DNA of 64,000 bases from an uncultured Balneola sp. (GTDB lineage: Bacteria > Bacteroidota > Rhodothermia > Balneolales > Balneolaceae), in contig CAJXQC010000002.1 in assembly GCA_913058495.1 (NCBI GenBank), positions 186,001 to 250,000 of the forward strand, read 5' to 3'. This document shows, piece after piece, positions 1 through 7,772 of the stretch; the stretch's first letter is position 1, and each line of letters starts with the position of its first letter. Under the pieces are notes generated by a model. It did not search any database, had not been told where the DNA came from, and worked only from the letters and a program-made list of their open reading frames with translations. The position numbers and the translations under genes were made by a program.

Positions 1-144
1 GATGAAAACTATCTGCGCGAATCAATTTTAAATCCCGGTGCTAAGATCGTAGAAAGCTACGATAACGTGATGACTCCTTATGAAGGAAGAATCTCTGACG
101 AAGAAATCACCAATATCATCGAATATCTAAAAACGCTTAAGTGA
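1..144 (+). CDS. ctaC: Cytochrome c oxidase subunit II, C-terminal fragment (cytochrome c domain)
   Basis: The window opens inside this gene; frame 1 is open from base 1 to a TGA at 142-144. The 47 visible residues (DENYLRESI... [14 protein letters not shown]... YLKTL) match the end of a class I cytochrome c domain fused to subunit II, including the Met that ligates haem iron (in VMTPYEG, where MPPYEG is common). Subunit II accepts electrons from periplasmic cytochrome c and passes them through CuA to subunit I. The stop lies one base before the ATG of subunit I, so the genes form one operon. The CuA domain and membrane helices are outside the window. Confidence 0.85.
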   Translation, partial: DENYLRESILNPGAKIVESYDNVMTPYEGRISDEEITNIIEYLKTLK

Positions 145-145
145 T

Positions 146-1900
146 ATGGCAACTGCTGAAGTATCAAATAAAAAAACTCTAAAAGTTCAGCGCTTTAAAC
201 CATCTGATAATCCTTCTAACACCTATCTGACAGATGAAAAAGGTGTTTGGGCATGGATGACAACTGTAGATCATAAGAAGATCGGGATCATGTATTTGGT
301 TTCCGTTGCTATTTTCTTTGCAGTTGGTGGAGCATTAGCGCTGTTACTCAGAACTGAATTGCTGACGCCTGCTAAAACCTTTATTGAGGCAGACACTTAC
401 AATCAGTTATTTACCCTGCACGGAGCCATCATGGTATTCTTCGTGTTGGTTCCTTCTATTCCTGCGGCATTAGGTAACTTTATTATGCCAATGCAACTCG
501 GAGCAAAGGACGTAGCCTTCCCGAAACTGAACCTTGCCAGTTTTTACATCTATGTAGCCGGTGCAATTTTTACTTTTATTGCTTTAGCTCAACATGGTTT
601 AGACACGGGTTGGACATTCTACACTCCATATAGTACAGAATCTTCCAGTAGTGTGATCTGGGTAACCATGGGGGTGTTTATACTTGGTTTCTCCTCTATC
701 CTGACGGGAACTAACTTTATTACTACCATCCATAAAATGAGAGCTCCGGGAATTACCTGGGGAAAACTTCCTTTGAATGTTTGGGCACTGTATGCTACTT
801 CGATCATTCAGGTATTGGCAACTCCGGTACTTGCGATCACCGTTCTTCTTTTAACAATGGAAAGATGGTTAGGTTTTGGAATCTTTGATCCAGCTCTTGG
901 TGGTGATCCGGTTCTGTTCCAGCATTTCTTCTGGTTCTACTCCCACCCTGCTGTATACATCATGATCGTGCCGGGATTCGGAATTATTTCAGAAGTGATC
1001 TCAACTTTTTCTAAGAAAACAGTATTCGGTTACTGGGCAATTGCACTTTCTTCTTTAGCAATTGCATTCATCGGTTTCCTTGTATGGGGACACCACATGT
1101 TTACTTCAGGGCAATCTGCAGTAGCTACTACAGTTTTCTCATTCCTGACTTTCTTGGTAGGTATTCCAACTGGTATTAAGATCTTTAACTGGATCGCGAC
1201 CTTATATAAAGGCTCCATTAAAATGGATACGCCTATGATCTATGTATTTATATTCCTGTTCTTATTCTCCATTGGTGGATTTACAGGAATTATGCTTGGT
1301 GCTCTTTCAGTAGATATTCACTTGCATGATACATACTACGTAGTTGCTCACTTCCACTATGTTATGATGGGTGGAACACTGATCGCACTGCTTGCAGGAT
1401 TGCATTTCTGGTGGCCAAAAATGACCGGAAAATTGTACAATGAAAAGCTTGCTAAAATCGCTTCAGTATTCATTTTTGTTGGCTTCAACGTGACTTTCCT
1501 TCCTCAGTTTGTGATGGGAGCTCAAGGAATGCCGAGAAGATATTACAACTATGTAGATCAGTTCACCGCTTTCCACCAAACTTCAACAATTGGTTCTTAC
1601 TTGTTGGGCGTTGGATTCCTGATCATCCTTTATTACCTGATGCATTCTTTATTCAAAGGAGCAAAATCTCCGGCAAACCCTTGGGGAAGCCGTGGATTGG
1701 AATGGCAGGCAACATCACCACCTGACTTCCACAACTTTGATCACACTCCGGTAGTAATTCATGGTCCTTACGACTACCACCAACCAATGGAAGAATTCCA
1801 ATTAGGATTAGCGGTAGACACCAATGGTCATGATTCCGGAACAGCTAAAGAAGTTGTTGATAAGGAACGCGATCAATGGAAAAACTACAGTTTAGGCTAA
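146..1900 (+). CDS. ctaD: Cytochrome c oxidase subunit I (A2-type haem-copper oxidase)
   Basis: Catalytic subunit of the inner-membrane terminal oxidase, 584 residues with about 12 membrane helices. The haem a ligands H92 (TLHGAIMV) and H404, haem a3 ligand H402 (VAHFHYVM) and CuB ligands H267, H316 and H317 are all present. The helix VI motif is YSHPAVY, which replaces the Glu-bearing GHPEVY of classic A1 oxidases and places this in the A2 subfamily; this follows the published subfamily motifs. It reduces O2 to water and pumps protons. The start ATG is one base after the subunit II stop. The soluble C-terminus (about residues 510-584) follows the last helix. Confidence 0.97.
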   Translation: MATAEVSNKKTLKVQRFKPSDNPSNTYLTDEKGVWAWMTTVDHKKIGIMYLVSVAIFFAVGGALALLLRTELLTPAKTFIEADTYNQLFTLHGAIMVFFVLVPSIPAALGNFIMPMQLGAKDVAFPKLNLASFYIYVAGAIFTFIALAQHGLDTGWTFYTPYSTESSSSVIWVTMGVFILGFSSILTGTNFITTIHKMRAPGITWGKLPLNVWALYATSIIQVLATPVLAITVLLLTMERWLGFGIFDPALGGDPVLFQHFFWFYSHPAVYIMIVPGFGIISEVISTFSKKTVFGYWAIALSSLAIAFIGFLVWGHHMFTSGQSAVATTVFSFLTFLVGIPTGIKIFNWIATLYKGSIKMDTPMIYVFIFLFLFSIGGFTGIMLGALSVDIHLHDTYYVVAHFHYVMMGGTLIALLAGLHFWWPKMTGKLYNEKLAKIASVFIFVGFNVTFLPQFVMGAQGMPRRYYNYVDQFTAFHQTSTIGSYLLGVGFLIILYYLMHSLFKGAKSPANPWGSRGLEWQATSPPDFHNFDHTPVVIHGPYDYHQPMEEFQLGLAVDTNGHDSGTAKEVVDKERDQWKNYSLG

Positions 1901-1937
1901 AAAGAAATTAACTAATAAAACACACACGGAAATCTAA

Positions 1938-2591
1938 ATGTCAAATCATTCACAGGCACATCCTGCTCATCTTCAGCACCACTTTGTGGACTCTGATCAG
2001 CAGTTTGATGCAGCAAAAATGGGGATGTGGGTATTTATCGTTAATGAGATCTTATTCTTTGGCGGTTTATTTTGTGCTTACATCGTATTCAGAGCTTGGT
2101 ACCCGGATCTATTTACACAAGCTGCAACAGAATTAAACACTGTTTGGGGAGCTGTTAACACACTGGTTCTTATTGGTAGTAGTTTAACAGTTGCGATGGC
2201 TATTCGGTCTGCTCAAAAAAATCAAATCAAAGGATTACAGATCAATCTTTTGATCACTATTGCCTTAGCTTGTGTTTTCTTGCTGATTAAGTATTTCGAG
2301 TACTCTCACAAATTACATATTGGGATCTGGCCGGGTGCAGAACTTTATACATACGAAGGAATCGACCACCCATTAGCTCACGTATTCTTTAGCATTTACT
2401 ATGTAATGACAGGAATTCACGCCATTCACATTATTGTTGGTATTGGCTTGATGATCTGGATATACATCCGCGCGAAGAAAAATGAATTTGGCAGCGAGTA
2501 TTACACTCCGGTTGAAATGGTTGGTCTGTATTGGCATTTGGTTGATGTGATCTGGATCTTCCTATTCCCGCTACTTTACTTAATTGAATGA
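1938..2591 (+). CDS. ctaE: Cytochrome c oxidase subunit III
   Basis: A 217-residue integral membrane protein of the haem-copper oxidase subunit III family, with five helices as in the shorter bacterial forms. The conserved helix with a buried acidic residue (FIVNEILFF) and the C-terminal WHLVDVIWIFLFPLLYL signature are visible. It stabilises subunit I during turnover. The gene lies 37 bases after subunit I. Its stop overlaps the first possible ATG of the next gene (2588), although subunit IV probably starts at 2612. The N-terminal His-rich stretch (HSQAHPAHLQHH) is soluble. Confidence 0.95.
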   Translation: MSNHSQAHPAHLQHHFVDSDQQFDAAKMGMWVFIVNEILFFGGLFCAYIVFRAWYPDLFTQAATELNTVWGAVNTLVLIGSSLTVAMAIRSAQKNQIKGLQINLLITIALACVFLLIKYFEYSHKLHIGIWPGAELYTYEGIDHPLAHVFFSIYYVMTGIHAIHIIVGIGLMIWIYIRAKKNEFGSEYYTPVEMVGLYWHLVDVIWIFLFPLLYLIE

Positions 2592-2611
2592 TATTATCTG
2601 AGGACAAAAAA

Positions 2612-2929
2612 ATGAGCGAACATAATCATCACGAACATCACGTTTCATCTGCCGGCCAACTTTGGGCGATTGGTATTGCATTAACTCTCCTCACCATCTT
2701 AACAGTTGGACTTTCTTATGTAGAAATTCCGGCTCCTTTTGATGTTGTTGTAGCACTTACAGTTGCATTCGGAAAAGCATTCTTAGTTTGTGCTTTCTTC
2801 ATGAACCTGTACTGGGACACTAAATTTAACTCCATGCTTCTTATTGGAGCGTTTGCATTCTTTATTCTGATGGTAGCCGTTACACTACTTGATACACTTT
2901 ATCGAAATGATGTAGTACCATCTTTTTAA
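2612..2929 (+). CDS. ctaF: Cytochrome c oxidase subunit IV family protein
   Basis: Small membrane protein of the bacterial subunit IV (COX4_pro) family: a His-rich N-terminus (EHNHHEHH) followed by three hydrophobic helices. It probably helps assemble or stabilise the oxidase. I chose ATG 2612 (105 residues) because GAGGA lies just upstream and MSEHNHHEHH is the usual family N-terminus. An in-frame ATG at 2588 would add eight residues and overlap subunit III. It is the last gene of the oxidase operon and is followed by a clear terminator. Confidence 0.9.
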   Translation: MSEHNHHEHHVSSAGQLWAIGIALTLLTILTVGLSYVEIPAPFDVVVALTVAFGKAFLVCAFFMNLYWDTKFNSMLLIGAFAFFILMVAVTLLDTLYRNDVVPSF

Positions 2930-2950
2930 AGAATAATTATTCTTTTTCTC

Positions 2951-2986
2951 AAAGCCCGGTTCATTAAGTTGAGTCGGGCTTTTTTA
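2951..2986 (+). terminator. Rho-independent terminator of the oxidase operon
   Basis: AAAGCCCG (2951-2958) pairs with CGGGCTTT (2975-2982) across a 16-base loop and runs into TTTTT. It lies 22 bases after the subunit IV stop. Confidence 0.85.
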
Positions 2987-3064
2987 TTGTTAGTAGATTT
3001 TATTGTAATCCCAGAAAAAGCTTCCAACTACACCGACCTTTAGAATTATTGGCGGAGCAAGAAC

Positions 3065-3101
3065 GTAATGAAATCGACGGCTCCGAAGGAGCAATCATTA
3101 C
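3065..3101. repeat. Nested inverted repeat in intergenic DNA
   Basis: GTAATGA (3065-3071) pairs with TCATTAC (3095-3101). Inside it GCTCC (3080-3084) pairs with GGAGC (3088-3092) around a GAA loop. It sits in the 330-base gap 2930-3259, which carries no gene I can support: only the oxidase terminator, this hairpin and a second one at 3168-3184. It looks like a decayed intergenic palindromic element. Confidence 0.6.
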
Positions 3102-3167
3102 ACTTCTGGCTGATTTTATGATTTGATTGATTTACCCTGAATAGATCTCCATCAGCGTAAATCAACA

Positions 3168-3184
3168 AACTGACATCGTCAGTT
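3168..3184. repeat. Short perfect hairpin, intergenic
   Basis: AACTGAC and GTCAGTT form a perfect 7-bp stem with an ATC loop. The flanks (ATCAGCGTAAATCA before, AATCAGCGCAATCAGTGA after) are themselves near-repeats of one another, suggesting a decayed repeat unit rather than a terminator; there is no T-run. Confidence 0.5.
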
Positions 3185-3259
3185 ACTAAAATCAGCGCAA
3201 TCAGTGATTCCTATTTCACCTAAACTTCCTTAGCTTCTACACAACAAATCATCTCAGCT

Positions 3260-3676
3260 TTGAAACGACGTCCATTAATTACCATTCTTCTCGCACTGTC
3301 CTGTATAGTAAGTGCTGTGATGTTAGTGGCTACTCCTTCGCATAAAGCTATAGATTACAGTGCTGCTGAAAATCTGGATTCATTGATCGCTTCAGCTCTC
3401 AGTCAGGAACCTTCCATTGGCGCAAACTTCAGAAGATATGATATTGAAGTGGACTCCAATTTTACCCGAACCGTATACAGAGTTCCGGTTCATCCTACTT
3501 TTTCAAAAACGATGTTTCATTATTCTTTGCATCAAACGCTTTCAAAGCTTAAGATCGAATCACCGGCTAAAGTCCTTTTTCCTGAAAGGGATATGAATAT
3601 TTATATTTACGATAACGGGACGATAAGAAGCACGATCAGATTGATCACTACAGAACCAAAACAAGAAAGTGAGTAA
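3260..3676 (+). CDS. Hypothetical secreted or membrane-anchored protein
   Basis: 138 residues of unknown function. Residues 1-25 (MKRRPLITILLALSCIVSAV...) form a signal peptide or single anchor; the rest is soluble, without cysteine clusters or a recognised motif. The final bases TAATG overlap the start of the downstream lipase by one base, so the two are translationally coupled and probably act together. It could be a periplasmic partner of the lipase, but nothing in the sequence proves this. The fixed start follows from the signal peptide beginning at this ATG. Confidence 0.7.
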   Translation: MKRRPLITILLALSCIVSAVMLVATPSHKAIDYSAAENLDSLIASALSQEPSIGANFRRYDIEVDSNFTRTVYRVPVHPTFSKTMFHYSLHQTLSKLKIESPAKVLFPERDMNIYIYDNGTIRSTIRLITTEPKQESE

Positions 3677-4533
3677 TGGGAAAGAGTAATCCTCCTGCAT
3701 TGATAAAAAGACTCCAGCTAAAGGAATTTACACAACCTGATATCATTCAGACAAAATATCCTATGTTTTTGTGTCACGGTTTCGGAGCTTTGGGATCTTT
3801 GATGAAACCCTCTCCCCTTCATGATCCTGCTATGTTGATGAGAGAGCATGGAGTGATCGCCTTTGCACCAAATGTAGTTCCGTATGCTTCCATTGAAACC
3901 AGAGCCAAAAATTGGGTGCGATTGATCAACAAAGTGTGTGATGATCATGGATTTGAAAAAGTAAACGTTTTGGCACACAGCATGGGCGGACTAGATATGC
4001 GTTATGCTTTGACTCACCTCGGAATTACTGATAAAGTTGCTTCTTTAACAACTTTGGCAACTCCTCATCGTGGTACTTTTCTCGCAGACCTGATTCTGAA
4101 GACACCCGAAATCATCACGGAAAAACTAAGCGGTTTAGTAGATTGGTTTGGTGACAGTGTGTATCCGAGTGAGAAAAGTCAGGTGCTTAGTTCTGTTGAA
4201 CAATTGTGTCGCTCTTACATTCAGGAAAAATTCAATCCGAACACTCAAGATGTGGAAGGATTTCCCTATTTCTCATACAGCGCCGCTGTGGGTAAAGGAA
4301 CAGACTTCTCACTCAATCCGGTATTCATGTTCCAGAACACTCAGATCTTTGCAAAAGAAGAGGTAAATGATTCTTTTGTATCTGTAAAAAGTGCCCAATG
4401 GGGAGAACATCTCGGAACAGTTCCACTGTCTCATATGCACCAGATCAATGTCCAGGTCAGCAAAGAATTCAAACCCATTTATAATGATTTTTGGGTAGAA
4501 GTACTGAAGATGTTGAGAGAGAAAGGGTTTTAG
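3676..4533 (+). CDS. Alpha/beta-hydrolase, triacylglycerol lipase-like
   Basis: 285 residues with the family I lipase pattern: an oxyanion-hole HGFG at 34-37 (FLCHGFGALGS), nucleophile elbow AHSMGG with Ser102, a TPHRG strand after it, a candidate catalytic Asp in VNDSFVSVKS and a candidate catalytic His in LSHMHQ. It should hydrolyse lipid esters. There is no signal peptide, so it is either cytoplasmic or exported in another way; known Pseudomonas-type lipases are secreted. The start overlaps the upstream stop by one base. Substrate cannot be told from sequence. Confidence 0.85.
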   Translation: MGKSNPPALIKRLQLKEFTQPDIIQTKYPMFLCHGFGALGSLMKPSPLHDPAMLMREHGVIAFAPNVVPYASIETRAKNWVRLINKVCDDHGFEKVNVLAHSMGGLDMRYALTHLGITDKVASLTTLATPHRGTFLADLILKTPEIITEKLSGLVDWFGDSVYPSEKSQVLSSVEQLCRSYIQEKFNPNTQDVEGFPYFSYSAAVGKGTDFSLNPVFMFQNTQIFAKEEVNDSFVSVKSAQWGEHLGTVPLSHMHQINVQVSKEFKPIYNDFWVEVLKMLREKGF

Positions 4534-4606
4534 TGAATATTGAATAATGAATATTCAATGATGAATGGTGAATTAATTCTTAACCTCATTCAAAAGCTTT
4601 AAACCT

Positions 4607-4684
4607 CGTTCCGAACGTCTCGTTTGGAATGCAATTCGGAAGCTCCTGCTTCCTCTTTTAAATCTTCCCTCTTGAGATTTTTTT
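4607..4684. repeat. Cluster of three small hairpins
   Basis: Three consecutive stem-loops: CGTTCCGAAC/GTTTGGAATG (4607-4631), GGAAGC-TCCT-GCTTCC (4638-4653) and AAATCT/AGATTT followed by TTTT (4660-4684). The last could terminate the lipase transcript. The first two resemble palindromic intergenic elements common in Bacteroidota genomes. The gap 4534-4809 holds these and the element at 4710-4795, and no gene. Confidence 0.55.
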
Positions 4685-4709
4685 AAGAAGGAGAATGTTT
4701 TAGATACTG

Positions 4710-4795
4710 TCATTTCGAACGGATGTGAGAAATCTAAGAATTTGCCTTAAAAACGACCTTTAGATTTCTCAGTCGACAAGCTCCTTCGAAATAAC
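4710..4795. repeat. Palindromic intergenic repeat element (copy A)
   Basis: A long imperfect inverted repeat. GAGAAATCTAA (4727-4737) pairs perfectly with TTAGATTTCTC (4760-4770), and outer arms TCATTTCGAA (4710-4719) and TTCGAAATAA (4785-4794) pair almost fully. A related half element lies at 59949-60000, sharing TCATTTCGA, GAGAAATCTAA and the spacing between them. This looks like a dispersed non-coding repeat family of the genome. Confidence 0.7.
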
Positions 4796-4809
4796 AAGAC
4801 AATCAGTGA

Positions 4810-5571
4810 TCAGAGATCCTCTTCCCCAAACTCCTTCAACAAATTATAATCAGTAAGATCATACTGGATCGGAGTAACGGTAGCATTTCCTTCGTTCAAA
4901 ATATGGATATCAGAATCATTGCCTTCATCCAGCAACTCAAACTGCCCTGTTAACCAATAGTAAGCGCGATTAAAAGGATCTACTCTGTCTTCGTATTCTT
5001 CCACATAACGGCTGTCTGCCATTCTGCTCCATTGAATTCCTTTGAATTCTCCTTCAGGAGCATTTACGTTCAAAGTCACTCCTTTTGGAAGGCCTTTATC
5101 GAGCACAAACTTCACTACTCTGCGCGCTGCTTCCTGTGCACCTTTCAGATCAGCTTGTTCCGGATAAGCTGTACAACTTACGGCAATAGACGGATATCCC
5201 AGAATAGTTCCTTCTGTTGCAGCACTAACCGTACCTGAGTATAAAATATTAATACCCGCATTACTGCCATGATTGATTCCGCTCAAAACCAGATCAGGTT
5301 TTCTTTCCAGTAAATTACCGTGAGCAAGTTTTACACAATCTGCAGGCGTTCCGTTAACAGCAAAGCCTTTGTATTTCTTCGCTACGGTCATTTCATTAGC
5401 CCGTAGCGGTACTGACATAGTAATAGCATGTCCTACAGCGCTTTGCTGTCTATCAGGCGCTACAACCACAACCTCCCCAAATTCTGAAGCTACTTCTGCA
5501 AGTGCTTTTATTCCAGGAGAAAAAATTCCGTCATCATTACAAACTAAGATCAATGGTTTGGAATTACTCAT
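4810..5571 (-). CDS. surE: 5'/3'-nucleotidase SurE
   Basis: 253-residue SurE family phosphatase, which removes phosphate from nucleoside monophosphates and related substrates in the cytoplasm. The metal-binding NDDG near residues 11-14, the [14 protein letters not shown] segment with its conserved Ser, and [10 protein letters not shown] are all present and the length is normal. Its start ATG overlaps the panB stop (ATGA at 5568-5571), so it is translated from the panB message. Confidence 0.95.
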   Translation of the reverse strand: MSNSKPLILVCNDDGIFSPGIKALAEVASEFGEVVVVAPDRQQSAVGHAITMSVPLRANEMTVAKKYKGFAVNGTPADCVKLAHGNLLERKPDLVLSGINHGSNAGINILYSGTVSAATEGTILGYPSIAVSCTAYPEQADLKGAQEAARRVVKFVLDKGLPKGVTLNVNAPEGEFKGIQWSRMADSRYVEEYEDRVDPFNRAYYWLTGQFELLDEGNDSDIHILNEGNATVTPIQYDLTDYNLLKEFGEEDL

Positions 5572-6398
5572 GAGCCTCCGTATTGCTCGTCATCATTAGG
5601 AAAGTCTTTAGATTTTACATCAGAAATGTATTGCTGAACAGCGTCTGTCATATTAGAATGCAGATCAGCATAGCGTCTCAAGAAACGAGGATTGAATCCT
5701 TTATTTAAACCCAGCATATCATGAAGAACGAGAACCTGTCCGTCACATCCGGCTCCGGCTCCAATACCTATTGTTGGGATATCCAGTTCTTTGGAAACTC
5801 GTTCCGCTAACTTTGCAGGTATCTTTTCAAGCACTATCGAAAAACATCCCGCCTCTTGCAAAAGTTTAGCATCGTTGATCAGATCCTGAGCTTCTTCCTC
5901 ATCCGTTGCCCGTACTTTGTAAGTTCCGAATTTATAAATACTCTGTGGAGTCAATCCCAAATGACCCATTACCGGTATTCCGGCGTCCACGATCTTTTTT
6001 ACCGTCGCAATGATTGGCTTACCACCTTCCATTTTCACTGCATGAGCGCCCGCTTCCTTCATCATACGTCCGGCATTAATCAGTGCTTCTTTTGCAGTAA
6101 CCTGATAACTCATAAAAGGCATATCCGCGATCACCAGCGCTCTGTCAACACCACGAACTACACAGGAAGTGTGATAGATCATATGATCCAGAGTCATTGG
6201 CACAGTAGTTTCAAAACCAGCCATTACATTACTTGCTGAATCGCCCACTAAAATGATCTCAATTCCTGCCTGGTCAATAATTTGAGCCATTGTAAAATCA
6301 TAGGCAGTCAACATTGAGATCTTCTCTCCTTGTTGTTTCATTTCCACAACAGTTTGTGTGGTTATTTTTGCAGGGCGATCAGAAGTATTAGTACTCAT
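5568..6398 (-). CDS. panB: 3-methyl-2-oxobutanoate hydroxymethyltransferase
   Basis: First committed enzyme of pantothenate and coenzyme A synthesis: it transfers a hydroxymethyl group from 5,10-methylenetetrahydrofolate to 2-oxoisovalerate. 276 residues, with the family landmarks [11 protein letters not shown] near residue 30, [27 protein letters not shown] and the catalytic Glu in VLEKIP. It lies two bases from fabZ and overlaps surE by four bases, so it belongs to a minus-strand operon ubiE-fabZ-panB-surE or part of one. Confidence 0.96.
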   Translation of the reverse strand: MSTNTSDRPAKITTQTVVEMKQQGEKISMLTAYDFTMAQIIDQAGIEIILVGDSASNVMAGFETTVPMTLDHMIYHTSCVVRGVDRALVIADMPFMSYQVTAKEALINAGRMMKEAGAHAVKMEGGKPIIATVKKIVDAGIPVMGHLGLTPQSIYKFGTYKVRATDEEEAQDLINDAKLLQEAGCFSIVLEKIPAKLAERVSKELDIPTIGIGAGAGCDGQVLVLHDMLGLNKGFNPRFLRRYADLHSNMTDAVQQYISDVKSKDFPNDDEQYGGS

Positions 6399-6400
6399 AA

Positions 6401-6835
6401 TTATTGGTTTTTTGGAACTACTGCTGCTGATGCTTCTATTTCACAAGCTACTTCGCCGTCCACGGTAGCAACTCCGGTCATCACAACAAAATTTCTTCTC
6501 ATTTGTCCCAAAGTAACTTCCAGCTTTAATTGGTCGCCCGGAACTACTTGTTTTCTAAATTTTGCATTCTTGATTCCTGTAAATACCATGATCGAATTTT
6601 CTGGATCTTCTACTTTTTCGGTCATCAAAAGAATAGCTCCGGCTTGGGCAAGTGCTTCTACCTGAAGAACGCCCGGCATGATTGGCTGTCCCGGGAAATG
6701 TCCGTTAAAAAACTCTTCGTTTGCAGTCACATTTTTCAGAGCCGTAATTTTTTCATCAGTGGTTTCTAACACACGATCTACCAATAAGAATGGGTAGCGA
6801 TGTGGGAGAATTTTCTTAATGTCTTCTATATGCAT
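6401..6835 (-). CDS. fabZ: 3-hydroxyacyl-[acyl-carrier-protein] dehydratase FabZ
   Basis: 144-residue hot-dog fold enzyme that dehydrates beta-hydroxyacyl-ACP in fatty-acid elongation. The N-terminal [13 protein letters not shown], the catalytic His in [12 protein letters not shown] and the catalytic Glu in [11 protein letters not shown] are all intact. In many Bacteroidota FabZ is fused to LpxC; here it stands alone. It is followed two bases later by panB, so the pair is cotranscribed. Confidence 0.95.
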   Translation of the reverse strand: MHIEDIKKILPHRYPFLLVDRVLETTDEKITALKNVTANEEFFNGHFPGQPIMPGVLQVEALAQAGAILLMTEKVEDPENSIMVFTGIKNAKFRKQVVPGDQLKLEVTLGQMRRNFVVMTGVATVDGEVACEIEASAAVVPKNQ

Positions 6836-6871
6836 GTGTTTTCTTTAATTTTTAAGTGTGTGAATATACAA

Positions 6872-7561
6872 TTATTGTACAACTCCTACATAAACGTAAG
6901 CGATTCCACCCGTTAATTTTACCGCTTTTGTATCTGAAAATGATTTCGAGTTTTTCATCAGTTTTAAAAACTTTTTTCCGGCCGGAAAGGTAGCGCTTGT
7001 TCTGGGCAAGTAAGTATAAGCATCTCTGTTTCCGCTTAACCAGCCTCCCACTGCAGGCATAATATGCTGGCTGTATAAATTATATGGAAACTTTATAATT
7101 CCTTTTGGTTGCCCGAATTCCAGTACAACAACTCTCCCACCCGGCTTTACTACCCGGGCAAGCTCTTTTAATGCAACCACCGGGTCATCCACATTTCTGA
7201 TACCAAATGCAATGCTTGAAATATCAAATCTACTGTCTTCATAAGGCAGATCCATAGCATCAGCTACTTCAAAATCTATCTTCAGACCTTTTTCTTTTGC
7301 TTTTGCAGGAGCCGGCTCTATCATAGGTGCACAAAAATCTGTTCCCATCACATACCCTGCATCACCAACGGTTTTTTTAAATTCGATCGCAAGATCACCC
7401 GTTCCGGTAGCACAATCCAGCACATGATCACCTTCTTTGGCCTCACTTTCCAATATCGCTTTTTTTCTCCATGCATGATGCACCCCAAATGACAAGACAG
7501 TATTTACCCGATCGTAATCACTGGCTATATCCGCGAACATGGATCTTACTTTTTCACTCAT
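6872..7561 (-). CDS. ubiE: Demethylmenaquinone methyltransferase
   Basis: 229-residue class I SAM-dependent methyltransferase of the UbiE/MenG family. The motif I SAM site is DCATGTGDLA near residues 50-58, followed by ADAMDLPYED, the AFGIRNVDDP signature of the family, and the C-terminal GGIAYVYVGV. It performs the last step of menaquinone synthesis; menaquinone is expected in this group, so menG is an equally good name. It lies 36 bases upstream of fabZ on the same strand. Confidence 0.93.
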   Translation of the reverse strand: MSEKVRSMFADIASDYDRVNTVLSFGVHHAWRKKAILESEAKEGDHVLDCATGTGDLAIEFKKTVGDAGYVMGTDFCAPMIEPAPAKAKEKGLKIDFEVADAMDLPYEDSRFDISSIAFGIRNVDDPVVALKELARVVKPGGRVVVLEFGQPKGIIKFPYNLYSQHIMPAVGGWLSGNRDAYTYLPRTSATFPAGKKFLKLMKNSKSFSDTKAVKLTGGIAYVYVGVVQ

Positions 7562-7772
7562 AATTTCTATAGCTCGTATTTATTCTGTTACTATAAAACC
7601 AACCTTTTCATACAATGGTTTCAAGCATCCAAAGATAAGGAAGATTGACCATAGAAATGAGTATAGTTTAAAAACCCGCTACCGGTAGAATCTTACACAT
7701 CTTATCCTAAATTCTGTAAGTAAGTTATTCCTGTTTTATCGGATATTGATTTGTAACCAAATAGCTTTAACA

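Noticed and set aside
619-807. Antisense frames within ctaD and other genes
   Set aside because: They have no ribosome site or family signature and lie opposite strongly conserved coding sequence.
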